NCBI GenBank assembly: GCA_001600095.1
Contig: BCIX01000001.1
Span: 4,861,198-4,925,197 of the forward strand
Origin: Bullera alba
Taxonomy: Eukaryota; Basidiomycota; Tremellomycetes; Tremellales; Bulleraceae
Length of the DNA: 64,000 nucleotides
Direction of reading: 5' to 3'
Shown here: positions 14,981 to 26,702 of the stretch, one piece after another
Layout: each line of letters starts with the position of its first letter
How positions within the stretch are numbered: position 1 is the first letter of the stretch
Made by a program: the position numbers and the translations under genes
The notes under the pieces: model-generated
Seen by the model: the letters and a program-made list of their open reading frames with translations, nothing else
Database searches by the model: none
Told to the model about the DNA's origin: nothing

Positions 14981-16335
14981 ATGACACCTGGATGCGACGA
15001 TACTCATGGCGAGGGCTCATTTTCTGACGATCTCTGCAAGCTTATCTGCCCAAGTTTCAGGTGGGAGATGGCAGGACGAGTGTCTGCGGCTCTCCGCGCA
15101 ATGCACACCATGTCGAGCACTGACATGGCAATGTGGTCTGCCTTGTGTCTGCCACGCAAACATGCACAGACTGACCCAGCGGTCACCTGGACTCTACCTA
15201 CCCTCCTCGTAAGGCCTTCGCAGCTGTCCACAGGCGTGCGTCGTCATACAGTTGGGGTACAACCTCGCAAGCAGAATCAGCAACGCCGGGTGACCAACGG
15301 CAATAAGGAGTGGCAAACGTCAGCGATCTCCCCGAGTCTTAAGTCTCAACTCCACAGACCACGCTTACTTGTGCTATCATTGACTTAGATGATTGATTGT
15401 CCAATGTCAGATGTACACCGAGCAGAAGGTTCCCAAGGGGGACCTAGTGGTCTGTAGAGCAGAGCCGCGAACGGGGGTGTTGCAGACGCCTCGATTAGCC
15501 AATGCGCTCAATCTCACTTCTCAGTGATCATCAAAGCTTGATCGTTACTCCAGCTCCACAGTCCCAAGTCCCACTCCCAGTGCGGCCAAATACACAGTAT
15601 CGGTGACCGTAGCCAGTCACCACTCCTAAGTCTCTGAAGTCAGGCACCCTCCAACTCGTGCTGGGCTCAATCCTTACCTTATGGCTTATGCTTTCGAAGT
15701 CGAAGGCAGGAGTCAGTAGTTACTACTAAGGTTGCTGGAATCGCTTCGCCTGACGTTCGTTGAGCGGTCTTGGGCGAGCTTGAGTAGTTACAGTAGCTCC
15801 GACCTCGGCAGTGCGGGACAGGCTTATGCAGTACTCTTGAGAGGCTCTGGTGCTACTGAGGGCTACGGATACACCTACCCCAGGTGAACTTGAGATTGGC
15901 TTGCATCCGCGGCCCGAACTATGTACTCGTAGTACTGTGAAAGTATGCATGTCACATGGCAGCGATGCGTTTGAGCGCGTACCACATACTGTAGACCCAA
16001 CAGGATCCAACTGAAGCTGGCGTCTCCGCGGCGCGGCAGCATCGAGCAGCTCCAACCCCAATGACGGCGAAGTCGATCTCGACTGATGACCGAGAGCCAG
16101 GTGATCGCCTCATGCCCGAACCATCAAAACGTCACTCTTCGGCCTCCGAGGTTCCCTAGCCGCCATGGCTGACAGACTGATCACTACTTGGGATTTGGGG
16201 CATAAAGGAGAGAGCTTTGTACTCGTGCCCCTCGTGAAGAACAACACGCTGCACCTTGCCTTGCTACACACTACAGCCTAAGCAAACACATCCGCCTTGG
16301 TCCAGCTCAATTGCCTGAATCGTGCCCTCTAAACC
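14952..16335. other. intergenic stretch, no gene recognised
   Basis: Nearly 1.4 kb apart from the tandem repeat at its left edge. Open frames on both strands (for example plus 14960-15388 and minus 15726-16061) have no motif, no consistent splice pattern and Cys/Ser/Arg-rich chance composition. It should hold the PFKFB 3' end and the promoter of the DUF1772 gene. Confidence 0.5.
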
Positions 16336-16842
16336 ATGTCTCTTTCACTCCTTGCCGTCAAAGCCGTTTCAATCGCGGCGCCGGTCTGCGCTTTAACCAC
16401 TTCAACCATGATCCTCGGATTCTCCATCCTTCAGACACCAATCCTCATCTCCACCACCTCGCAGTCCTCCCCCTCTCTGGCGCTGCGACAACTACGACCA
16501 TACTTTGAAACGGGAAAGTATATCTTCCCTCCAATGTCGCTCGTCTCTGCGGTACTATTCGGCATTTTGTCCTATCATCAGCCCGAGAAACTCGCCTCGT
16601 ACGCCCTGGCCATCGGTGGTTGCTTGAGCATCCTCCCTTTCACATCACTCTACATGATTCCGCAGGTCAACAACCGGATTCTCGAGCTCGACGACAAGAC
16701 GCTGGCTGGGGAGAAGGAAAACGTGGACGCTCATCGAAAGGAGATCAAGACGCTGCTGGAGCGATTTGCCAGGCAGAACCTGGTCCGAGGAGGGATGTTC
16801 TGGCTAGGGAGCGTGTATGGTCTATGGACGATCCTCTCATGA
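16336..16842 (+). CDS. DUF1772 (anthrone-oxygenase-like) membrane protein
   Basis: An intronless gene of 168 residues, unusual in this intron-dense region. Four likely membrane segments: SIAAPVCALTTSTMILGFSI, MSLVSAVLFGILSYH, ASYALAIGGCLSILPFTSLY and MFWLGSVYGLWTILS at the end. The pattern TSLYMIPQVNNRILELDDK followed by a charged helix and FARQNLVRGGMFW matches DUF1772, a family that includes fungal anthrone oxygenases as well as many members of unknown role. No secondary-metabolite genes lie nearby, so a housekeeping membrane role is as likely. Confidence 0.8.
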   Translation: MSLSLLAVKAVSIAAPVCALTTSTMILGFSILQTPILISTTSQSSPSLALRQLRPYFETGKYIFPPMSLVSAVLFGILSYHQPEKLASYALAIGGCLSILPFTSLYMIPQVNNRILELDDKTLAGEKENVDAHRKEIKTLLERFARQNLVRGGMFWLGSVYGLWTILS

Positions 16843-17983
16843 AGGGTGACTACGGAAGGTATCGAAGAGGAGTGTCAGCTCGCTCTGCCCGGAGCCGGAG
16901 GCACCTATAGCTTGGATTCATCCGTACCCATCCGTACTCCGTAGATCCATGTCATCGTGTCGTTGTCCGGTCGCCAAGGATACAAGGATCCGCGGTCTTT
17001 CAGATCTCAGACTCTGTCACAAGGTCCCCTCCAGCCCGCCCAGGTTTGGCCAAATGCGGGACTGATAGCACTGCGCTCTAATGCGGGTATTATCCCATTC
17101 CGCCCAGGCCCGGCCTCGCGGACCAATACAGCGTCGACGGAGCGAATCTCGCTCACCTCGGAACAACGAGGGCTGTTGGTTCCAGCTCTTCGAAAATGAG
17201 AGGATCAGATTCGAATTACCCGTCAGATCCAATGAGCCATTCGAAAACAAATTGAGACGAGACTGCGCGAGACCCAATCCGGAGCGCGTCATTTACCATT
17301 CCGGGCCTGGACGACTGGCGTTCCCGGAGCCAGAAGCAGCCGCCGGAAGGTGAGCGGAGCCTTCCACCGCCGCGAGAGCCCCGCTTAACGCGGCTCAGCA
17401 TGCCTAAAATCATCAGTTTGTGCGCCTAGTTTGCCATCGGACGCAATGACCGACTTAAACCGATGGTTGATTGCACTGTCGGGACTATCGGACCATCGTT
17501 TTCGAATCGTCGTCGCGGTTCGGAACATCCCATGTTGCGATTCACTATGGTCACTAGGTCACCAGGCCTAGCTGTTCCGGCAGCTGCATGTATAAGTAGA
17601 CAGACTCCCCTGACAGCCATGTAGCAGTCCCCAACAGCTGTCTCGCATCCTCTCCAGATCACTCACCTCTCTGTGAACACTCCTCGAAACCCGTTTCACT
17701 CGACGTCAAGCACACCTGATACAGTGAGTCACCGCGTCTGGTCTGCCACCGGCAGTGGTTCATAACCGGTGTGTCCATCACCAGGTCGTGTGATCACGAT
17801 CACCCAAAAGGCATCCTTTGTCGTGCATCATTCCTGTGTTACCAGACCTCCTGCTCCAGCACCCCGTCTCCACCACCACTGCCACCTGACAATAGCAATC
17901 TGTTGGTGCATACGCACATGTAAAGCAACATGACTGACTTATCTGCCAGTAGTACCTACCTCGTACCCGAACAATCACACACA
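16843..17983. promoter_or_regulatory. PEPCK upstream region with a possible 5' UTR intron
   Basis: 1.1 kb without a coding gene. A plausible non-coding intron runs from the GTGAGTC donor at 17724 to the CTGCCAG acceptor at 17949, with CATGACTGAC just before the acceptor. It would join a leader to the 34 bases before the PEPCK start. The rest shows no recognised feature; carbon-source control is expected for this gene but no factor site is claimed. Confidence 0.45.
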
Positions 17984-19801
17984 ATGGCTCCCAGACAACA
18001 CCACCACGACGAGTTTGAGGCCAACCAGTTCTTGGGCAAGGAGCTCAAGAACTTCTCCCAGGCTGGTTTCGACTTGGATAGGATCCACATCAAGGTGAGC
18101 GTCCAGTCAGCCGCGCCGCCATGAAATTAGGCTTACCTCGCTCATAGCGTAACGCCCCCATTGCCTCCCTGTACGAAGATGCCATTCTGAACGAAGGCGC
18201 CGTCATCTCATCGAGCGGAGCCCTGATCAACTTCTCGGGAAAGAAGACCGGTAGATCGCCCAAAGACAAGCGAATCGTGTACGAAGATGGAAGTAAAGAC
18301 GATGTCTGGTGGGGTCCTGTCAACATCAAAATGGAGTGAGTGGGCTTGTTCGCAACGTACTAGCGCAAAGCTGACAACGCAACCAGCGAGCACACCTTTG
18401 AGATCAACAGAGAACGAGCCATCGACTACCTGAACACCCGAGAGAACGTCTACGTCTTCGATGGTTACGCCGGTTGGGACCCAAAATACAGGATCAAGGT
18501 CCGAGTCATTGCCTCGCGAGCATACCACGCTTTGTTCATGGTGAGTTGACTGGGACGCCCTTTGCGACAGCTCGCTCATTCTGCCTCAGCACAACATGTT
18601 GATCCGACCTACGCCGGAAGAGCTTGCCGACTTCGGAGAGCCAGACTTCATCATCTACAACGCCGGTCAATTCCCTGCCAACCGATTCACCACTGGTATG
18701 ACATCAACAACATCCGTCGAGATCAACTTCAAGCGAATGGAGATGGTCATCCTCGGTACCGAGTACGCCGGTGAGATGAAGAAGGGTATCTTCAGTGTCA
18801 TGCACTACCTCCAACCCGTCAAATTCGGCACCCTCTCCCTCCACTCGTCCGCCAACCAGGCCAAATCCGCCGATGGAGACAGCGGCGACGTCACTCTGTT
18901 CTTCGGTCTCAGTGGTACCGGAAAGACGACACTCTCTGCCGACCCCAATAGGTTGCTCATTGGTGACGATGAGCACGTCTGGAGTGATACCGGTGTTTTC
19001 AACATTGAGGGTGGTTGTTACGCCAAGACCATCAACCTCTCTGCTGAGAAAGAGCCCGAGATCTACGGCGCCATCAAGTTCGGTTCCATCCTCGAGAACG
19101 TGGTCTACAACCCTGCCGACCGAGCGCCCGACTACGACGACGTCTCGATCACGGAGAACACTCGATGTGCCTACCCAATCGACTACATCCCCAACGCCAA
19201 GATCCCATGTGTTTCGTCGAGACAACCCAGCAATATCATCATGCTATGTTGCGACGCCTTTGGTGTTCTCCCACCAGTCTCCCGACTCACCCCTGAACAG
19301 GCTTCCTACCACTTCATCGCTGGTTACACCTCCAAGACGCCTGGTACAGAGGACGGTATCGTCGAGCCATCGCCCACTTTTTCGACCTGCTACGGCCAGC
19401 CATTCATCGTCCTCCACCCAGGTCGATACGCCAAGATGCTCGCCGAGAAGATGGACAAGGAGAAGGTCAACTGCTGGTTGATCAACACTGGTTGGACTGG
19501 TGGTAAATTCGGTACCGGAAAGCGATGCCCCCTCAAGTACACCCGTGCGATCGTCGACGCTATCCACAACGGCTCGTTGGCCAAGGCCGAGTTCGAGAAC
19601 TTCCCAATCTTCAACCTGTCCATTCCCAAAGCCATCGAGGGTGTTCCCAGCGAGATTCTCAACCCTGTCAAGGTCTGGCCCAACGAGAAGGACTTCCAGA
19701 CCGAGGTCGAGAAGCTTGGTGGCATGTTCCAAAAGGCGTTCGCCAAGTACGAGCAGGATGTCGACGCCAAGGTCAAGGCTGCGGGTCCTGTCTTCGCATA
19801 G
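17984..19801 (+). CDS. PCK1: phosphoenolpyruvate carboxykinase (ATP type)
   Basis: Turns oxaloacetate into phosphoenolpyruvate, the committing step of gluconeogenesis; cytosolic. Exons 17984-18094, 18148-18335, 18387-18540 and 18590-19801 give 554 residues, the normal length of the ATP-dependent enzyme. Seen in order: [33 protein letters not shown] (substrate binding), the P-loop [25 protein letters not shown] (kinase 2), [15 protein letters not shown], and the adenine-binding [20 protein letters not shown]. The first codons include a His run ([10 protein letters not shown]) not usual for the family core. The gene ends 258 bases before the helicase fragment on the other strand. Confidence 0.97.
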
Positions 19802-20059
19802 GAGCAGGAAGATGAAGTAGGAGGGACAATGCGCCTGGCTTTGCTTTGGGGTTGTTTGTAACAAATAGATTGTACTGTTATCGCCTCATCACTTGATACA
19901 AGACCCGTTGCATGTATACGCTACAGTTTGAATTACTTGTCGATATCCCAGCAGCTTTGAGTTCCAAAGGAGACTCACTGGTCCACGGTCCACCCTGACC
20001 TACCCATGGGACTGGGGCCGTGACTGCCCGTGAGCGTCTAGGTCTGCTCGATCCGCTTC

Positions 20060-21004
20060 TCACGCATGGTCCCTTATCCATCTCATCTCCGCCGCCTTGT
20101 TGGCTCTCTTCGCCGGTGCCGACTCCTGTCCAAACTTGAGGTAAGACTTGAGGCAAACTAAACAGCATCGTTCAGGACATATTGGTGATTTCCACTCGTC
20201 GTTGATCCTAGCCTTTTCAGCGGAGGTCATTTGGGTCGACGCCTGTCGGAGGAAGAGTCGTATACAGCCGTCGGCTGGAAGATTGCACAATTGATGAAGC
20301 TCGGGCGTGCGTCTGTTGCGGTCGTTTCGAAAATTAAGCGCGGCGGCCGTAACGATCGGAGGCTGTTCTGTCACGTCGTGTATCATCGGGGAAGAGGTTG
20401 AGGGTGGTTTTCTGAGCGGACCGAAACTTGTGTCCGAGGTGAACCAAACACAGCGGCATTTGACAGCGCTGGGACCCCGGCCTCCTGCTCCCCAGCGCTG
20501 TTCGAGGCCTTCAAAGCTGGGTGGGTCTCCCCACTGGACGACATGGTCGATGTTTGGTATACCACAGTGGTCTATATCGAGCGCCTCCGTGGCGAACAGA
20601 TACCGTACGGTTTGTCCGTCCTTCATCCTCTCAATGATCTCCTGTTGGTCGCCGACGGGGGTCATATCGTTGTAGACCCCAATCATGTGGTGGAGCTGAG
20701 GAGGAAGTAGCCGACTCATGGCATATTGAGCGTCCATACATTCTTGTCCATCACGAACGAAGCAGATCATGAGGGGCAGTAATTTGAGCGCATTTGCGGG
20801 TTGGATCGACTTGACTTTAGGGGGATGTATGGGCATGTTGTCACTGTCCAAGCCCGTAGGCAAGAACAGAAGAGGGATGAAGATGGCCAGATCGACATAA
20901 AATCTCTTGTCGTGTTTGAACGGGCGGATTTCGAAGCAAAGGTTACTCCGTTGACTGAGCGGATCTACACCGACCGCGGGGTGATGTGAGATTGGACGCT
21001 CCGC
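20060..21004 (-). pseudogene. RecQ-type helicase fragment (C-terminal half only)
   Basis: One open stretch of about 314 cod codons without a clear start. The first ATG inside it is well into the domain. It covers helicase motifs IV to VI: KALKLLPLMICFVRDG-like region, MTPVGDQQEIIERMKDGQ, RYLFATEALDIDHCGIPNID and VVQWGDPPSFEGLEQRWGAG. Cys residues of a RecQ-type zinc region come later (PERCCLVCLKSYLKFGQ). The DEAD-box ATP-binding half (motifs I-III) is missing upstream, where a stop lies at 21005 and no related frame is seen. Motif VI reads QRWGAGGRG instead of the usual QRxGRxGR, so an arginine finger seems lost. It looks like a relic of the repeated RecQ-like helicases found in many basidiomycetes, some of them telomere-linked. 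Confidence 0.6.
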
Positions 21005-21615
21005 CTAGCTCTGGCGCCTGTGATGACAGCATCGTTGCGTGAAACGGAATAGTACAATCTCAGGGCTGTGCGGCGGATTGTTGCTTTGACCCGTACGTCG
21101 AGGTGCTGTACTCGTAATTCAAGGTAATTCACTGGTCAGGAGAAGCTACATTCTGAAACTTGGAACATGAACGCGTCTCTAATATCCTGAAACTTGCGCG
21201 TGCAGCAGGGTTTCCATCGCGTTACTGCTCTGCCACACCGTGTGATATCAATGCATCAGCGACCGAGGAAGCCTTCGACAGTTGTCGGCTGTCGCATCCA
21301 AGTCGCATCAGTCGCCGCCTGTCACTTCTGGAAGCGCTCAAAGGAGAGCGTGGTGGCTAGGCTGAGCAATATGGAGATAGACAGACGGTGGGGCAATGCC
21401 CTCATGCTGCTCAGTGCTCTCCACCGAGTTTGCCGCTATCGCCATCGACCCTCCTCTCTGGCCGTACCGAGTAGTGTAGCTAGTCTTCAGTTTGTCCCGG
21501 TTGCCGCTACCTGACTCGCCACACTCCGTCCGTTCCGCATACCATTTACATACATGCGCGCATTCGAGATGTATCAGAGTCGACGAGTCACCAAGTACCC
21601 CATTCTCTCTGGCAC
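21005..21615. other. intergenic stretch, nothing recognised
   Basis: About 600 bases between the helicase relic and the SDA1 stop. No helicase ATP-binding half was found on either strand. A short direct repeat CTGAAACTTG occurs at 21152 and about 35 bases later, probably by chance. Confidence 0.45.
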
Positions 21616-24600
21616 CTAGCGGATCTGCTTCTTGCGTTTGTCGATAGCAGCCCGCAGTTTGATCTGTTTGTCCCGCAAACTCTGCTTCTTCTTCTGCATG
21701 ACCGAATTCGAGCTGGAGACGGTTCGTCAGTCATCGCCACGGAGGTTTGATGCCCGTCTGCTACTCACTGTAGAGCCATCATGATGGGCTTGTTCCTCTT
21801 CTTCTGCCTGTTGGTCGAACTGCTCTCCCTCTCCTTCATCTTCTTTCCCTTCAGACTTCCGAATTTTTCTCTACCCTCTCGGCCCTTCTTTATGCTCTCC
21901 ATTCGCTCCTCGTAATCGGCCTTCTGCTTCTTTCGAGGACCGAGAATATCGGCTTCAGCCAGGAACTTGTCGGCGTCGTCGCCGTCCCCAACGTGCTTCT
22001 TGGACGCCTCGAGAGCAGCAAGCTTCCTCTTGGCAGAGGTTGAGGAGGTGGTGTTGACGAGATCCTGTGCAGCCTTCAACCGCAACTCGTTAAGCAAAGC
22101 AAAATCCGCTGGCGTAAGGATCTGAAGGTATTCGTCAGCATTCGGCAACCATTAAACCTCAGGGGTGATCCGATCCGCACTCACTTTCTGTTGAGCAAGC
22201 AACGACAACTTCTTCGTGGCCATGGACAGATCCGTTGGAGCGGCAGAGACGACCGACTTGGCGTCATCCATATCTTCGTCCTCGTCTCCGGCCACATCTG
22301 CCTTCTTGTCATCTTCCTCGTCATCACTCCCGGCGACATCCTTGCCCTTCCTTATCTGTCGTCTCTTCTTACTATCCTCCCGCTTCTCCTTCCGCACATG
22401 TGCCTCGTCCTCACTGTCGCTGATCTCAAAGTCCTCGCCCTCGGAGCTGACGTTCTCCCAGTCGCCTTCGTCCTCGTTAGAGGCTTCCGACTCGGCCTCC
22501 CAGTCTGACCATCCGGCATCTTCATCCTCGTCTCCATTCTCCATATCGACGTCGGAGTCAGACTCGCCACCATTAGCTTCTTTTCGCAGAGCCGCGAAGT
22601 GCTCCTCCAGCAGCTGCGACTGCGTCAGTGCCGCCTACACGAAGAAGACCCTCCGACCACTCACCTCGAGACCCTCGATGCCTTGCTTCGCTTCTCTGAG
22701 ATGACCGAAGGCTGGTGCTTGACCATCTGTCTCGCCCATTGTGGCGGCTTTTCCCTAAAAGTTGGATCAGTACTGTAAACCATCCCCGGTCCCGTACTAC
22801 TCACTCTCTCTCGCTTCTTGAGCATACCGGGGTTGACCTCTCGGAACAGTTGCAACAGACCTCTACTGGCTGTGACCACACCCTTGTCCTTGCTCTTCCT
22901 GTACTCGATCAGATCACTGAGCAGGTCCTCCTCCATACACCAGGGTTGTCTCCTGGACACCTCTCTGATAGAGTTGATACCAGCGGCAATAACTTCTGAA
23001 CCGACACCAGGGTGTACGAATTCCTGAGCGATTTTGCGAATGACAGGAGTCAGAACATCGGGTGGCGTGAGCTCGTGCACAGATTGCGCAAGTGATACCA
23101 GGATTAAAGTGACTTGAAGCTGGTGATAGGTGAGGTACCTGTATACTGATCAGCCGCGATTTCCTACAGCTGTGAGCTATACTCACTTGATGATGTAAGA
23201 ATAGAATCCCAGGACACAGAGCTTGTGCGAACCCATCACTCGAGAGAGTAGCTGCATGATCAAGATCTTGTGATCGAGCGAGTAGTGTTTGTCTGTTCAA
23301 TGTCAGAAACACATCATGGGATATATCGACGCAACTCACCATGTCTATGCAGGTTGTCGTATAACTTCTCGCCGAATGTCTGAGGGTCATGCAGCAACTC
23401 CAAGGCCGGGAAGTTGGGTGTCACGGCTGTTCCCGCGGCTTTGGCCTTTCGTCTCTGCGAGTATGTTAGTTCACACTTGTTAAGCCAATGATGCCACCTA
23501 CCCTGTTGTGCTCCTTTTTCAGAGCGGCCAATGTCTCTTCCTTCTTCCTAGCGCTCTTGCCCACTTTCATTCGGTGCTCCATCTTCTTGACATCTTTCCT
23601 GGCGGATCTGATGCCGTCACCCTCCTCATCCGACTCGTCGGCGCCCTCTCCATCATATTCCGATCCGAGGAAGAAATGCAGGGCAGCGGACTGAACCTTT
23701 GTGTTGGGGTGGAAGGTCGCAAGTGCAACGATGGACACAGTTTTCGCGTCGGTCCTGTTACCAAAACGAGTCATTAGTACAGCTCGCACCTGAGGTTCTA
23801 GTGGATGCCTCACCAGACACCCTTCTTCCATAGCTCTTTGACCATCATGACAGCCCACATGGCTTCTCCGCCTTGAACCTTGTTTTTGTTCTTTCCTTTG
23901 CCCTTGTCGCCGACGACTTCGCCCTGCATGCCCGACTCCACCATGCCGAACAAGAGTCCCTGCACGACTCGATTTAATCGATGGTTCTTGGTCTTCTGGT
24001 TGGATGTCTTCAGGTCGGTAAGGATGGTCTGTCGGATAGTTGCTCGAAGCGAGGCTGGTACGTGCGGCAGGAGAGGCAGTAGGATTTGCAGCAGTCTAAA
24101 GCGCAGTAGGCATGGTATCAGACTCCGCACACAGCACTTTGCGCCAGTGACTCACTCGATGGAATCGATGATATCCTTGTTCCTCAACATGACCAAGTTC
24201 TTGACGATGGTCCTCCTGACCTCTCCACTGACTACTCCGCTTCCGACCGCGTTCGAGCCCTCGCTTCCCAGCAGCAGACTCTTCATCTGCGCGGAAAGCT
24301 CCTTGGTCCTATTTGGGTAGCATTGCGCAACTTGACAGATAAAGGTGATCAAGTCGCAGAACAAGTCATCGGATTTTGAATCGGATGTCGCAGTCGTTCC
24401 GGCGGATGAGGAAGGCGACAAGGTGTAAATCCGGAGCAAAGATAGGTAGTGATTGTACTGCGTCAAAAACTCCTCCTTGTATCCAGTCGGATCACGCTGC
24501 GATCCGGGGTCAGCTCGACTAGTCAGAGGTGGAAACATTGATGAACTCACCTTGATCAGGTTCTGGAGTTGAGGCAGATTCGATGTGAGGAGGATTCCTC

Positions 24601-24622
24601 TCCCAGCACGAGATTTGACCAT
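21616..24622 (-). CDS. SDA1: SDA1, 60S ribosomal subunit biogenesis and export factor
   Basis: A nucleolar protein needed for maturation and export of pre-60S particles. Eleven exons (24551-24622, 24156-24496, 23814-24095, 23502-23754, 23340-23454, 23187-23292, 22805-23138, 22665-22754, 22185-22619, 21769-22121 and 21616-21712) sum to 2478 nt, 825 residues. Visible: SRAGRGILLTSNLPQLQNLI, RDPTGYKEEFLTQYNHYLSL, the NUC130/SDA1 helical repeats, HHxLDHK-like KHYSLDHKILIMQLLSRVMG, then an acidic region (SDSDVDMENGDEDEDAGWSD) and a Lys/Arg-rich tail ending AIDKRKKQIR. One intron (22620-22664) has two in-frame acceptors, giving a length of 45 or 30 nt; the 45-nt choice has a CTGAC branch. Acidic and basic tails fit a nucleolar assembly factor. 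Confidence 0.93.
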
Positions 24623-24978
24623 ACTGCAGTGGTCTCAGGTTATGATGACAGCTGTCGTTAGTGTAAGATGGCTCTTGGAACAGAGCTAGATAGAGAGCAG
24701 ATCACCACTATGTAAGAACGAAGTCCAGCCGAAAACCTTTCCTGGTCGAAAAATCAACATCCCGGCCTGGACCTCCACACCCGCATTACGTTATATCGCT
24801 GGGTGGCAAACAGCTGAGCTGGCCAGGGCTGGCCTCAGCGTCGGCCCTGCGGAGCCCTGCGGCCGCCAGCGAGCAACTCCGTGCCACCCTGACAGTCTAG
24901 AAGATGTCTAGCAACGAAGGAGATCACATCGACGAGCATATACATGAGATCATACAATCCTGGACTCCTTCTGGAACA
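24623..24978. other. SDA1 promoter region
   Basis: 356 bases between the SDA1 start and the stop of the dioxygenase gene, both on the minus strand. It holds the dioxygenase 3' end and the SDA1 promoter; no specific element is claimed. Confidence 0.45.
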
Positions 24979-26192
24979 CTACTGGTGCCATCGCCACATG
25001 CCCCATCCAAATTTATCGATAACATCGACGAACACCTCCTGCAGCTCATCCGACTCATCGCTGGCACCCACTGCAACTGGCAGTGGTAGCAGATGCTCTG
25101 GAGTGGGATGCGCAGACTTGAAGAGAGGGTGCTTAAACAGCCCTAGCGTGCCATCGACTGGCTGCGACGAGGACAGCGCTGAGGAGATAGCGTCAAGGAA
25201 TGGCTGAGAGTATGGCGTAGCTGCTCCTGAGACTATTGAGGTCTGAATCAGCACCGAGGAGACAGACTCGGCGCAAGCTCTTACGCACACAGATCTCGGA
25301 GGTTGTGGACTGCGTGTCCGGTTCCAATGATAGTGTAGCCGTCATCTCTGCGTATGACCCGTCAGTCAGACGGCTTGAGGTGGAAGAGTTGAACACAGAC
25401 TCACCTCAAAGTCGACAGCGCTCGGCCCAGCTTGATAGCCGTTGAAGGACTCTCATCCCCCGGTAATGAGATCTGTATGATGGGTATATCTGTCTTGTCG
25501 GTCAGAGCAACACGTAAGGGTACTGTGCGATCGGGTCAGCCCTGGCCTCACTGGTGACACGCTGGATGAACCCAACTCACCCCATACACCGTGATCGAAG
25601 CCCCGTTTCTCCTCGGTGAAATTGATACTCCCCGCCTTGAGCGCAGAGCGGACCTTGCCCAGGATCTCGGGGTTGCTACTCGACTCGAACTTCTGCTCGT
25701 AGTAGTGCTTGGGGAAGTTGTAGAAGTCGTAGACCAAAGGGTTCGAGTGATCCACTCCAACTGGCGGTACAGGTAAGCTCTTCATCTCGAAGGCAATCAC
25801 CGATAGCACTCACTGATGACATCTGGGGATCCACTGAGGTTATCCCAATGAGCAGAGACCACCACCAGGCCTTTCGGGTCTAACGCTCGGATGTAATCGC
25901 CATACTTCTTCCATGCGGCGTAAGGCTTGGACTCGGTCTCGAATGCGGAATTAGGTCCACCATGAGAGAGGAAGTATACCTCTCCTCTCTTGTGGCCGTT
26001 GTGTTCCGTGGCTACTGGGGCGATTGTCATGATGATGTCCAGAGATGGCGCGGCAAGCTGAATATGTTTGTGAAGGAAGGATCTGAGCGAGCTGGCGACA
26101 GGGGTTGTGATGTCAAGCGAGCGAGGTGAGAATATGAAGGCGAGCAAAATGACTGTTATGCCCAAAGTCAAGCGAGTTGCAGTCCTGATCAT
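24979..26192 (-). CDS. extradiol ring-cleavage dioxygenase, DODA/LigB type
   Basis: Non-heme iron enzyme family that opens catechol-type rings (4,5-DOPA dioxygenase group). Exons 25814-26192, 25581-25760, 25405-25522, 25289-25347 and 24979-25232 give 329 residues. Family motifs: EVYFLSHGGPN with the metal-binding His, LVVVSAHWD with the second His, DFYNFPKHYYEQK, GFDHGVWVPLRVALTDKTDI (the FDHGVW motif), IQISLPGDESPSTAIKLGRA and TIIGTGHAVHNLRDL. The protein begins with a hydrophobic segment (TRLTLGITVILLAFIF), so it may be a membrane-anchored or secreted form, which is unusual for this soluble family. A shorter cytosolic form could start at MTIAPVATEHNGHKRGE. The last residues (GWGMWRWHQ) depend on no further intron being present. 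The substrate is unknown. Confidence 0.88.
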
Positions 26193-26702
26193 GAATGGCG
26201 ATGTTAAGACACCATCGCGCCGACGTATTTATACCTTCCTTCGACGTCACAGCGTCGGGGTCAGGGCTCACCGGGCTCACCGGGAGATCTGCAGTGACTG
26301 GCGACTAGCTACTGAAGATAATGCCCGAAGCCAGCCAAAGCCCGGTGCATAGAGTAAGATGTCCCACGGATTTGTCAGCTTGCCCATGCCTCAAAGGCTC
26401 AAAGCCTCAAGGACCAATTTAGATCTCGAGTTGGCCCGCGGATTAGCCGATCGAGATCTGCCACAATCTGATAACCAATCGCTGAGAACGCTTGGTCATC
26501 ATGCATCCACGGCTAGTTCACCTCCGACGGATGCTCATTAAGATCGTCTACCAGCTGTCGTACTTGATACAGACAGGGCCCCTTGCAATGCTATGATATG
26601 ATGTCAATGGAGATATGTACAACGAACCCTCAAACTCGAATCTAATCCTTCGGATGCCCCAAAATAAATGCGATGCCTGATCCCCTCCGTTGACAGCCCG
26701 CC
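26193..26702. other. intergenic region upstream of the dioxygenase gene
   Basis: 510 bases between two minus-strand genes. TATTTATACC around 26224-26233 (plus strand GTATTTATACCTT) lies about 35 bases before the dioxygenase start and is a TATA-like sequence when read on either strand. Nothing else is recognised. Confidence 0.4.

Noticed and set aside
15006..15390. Overlapping frames in the gap after PFKFB
   Set aside because: No consistent splice model, start context or homology-like pattern in either strand.
18704..19864. Long minus-strand frames of 128 to 206 codons across PEPCK
   Set aside because: They mirror the codon bias of the PEPCK exon and show no family motifs.
25738..25752. GGTTCGAGTGATCC, like a tRNA B box
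   Set aside because: No matching A box or cloverleaf arms; it lies in a coding exon of the dioxygenase gene.
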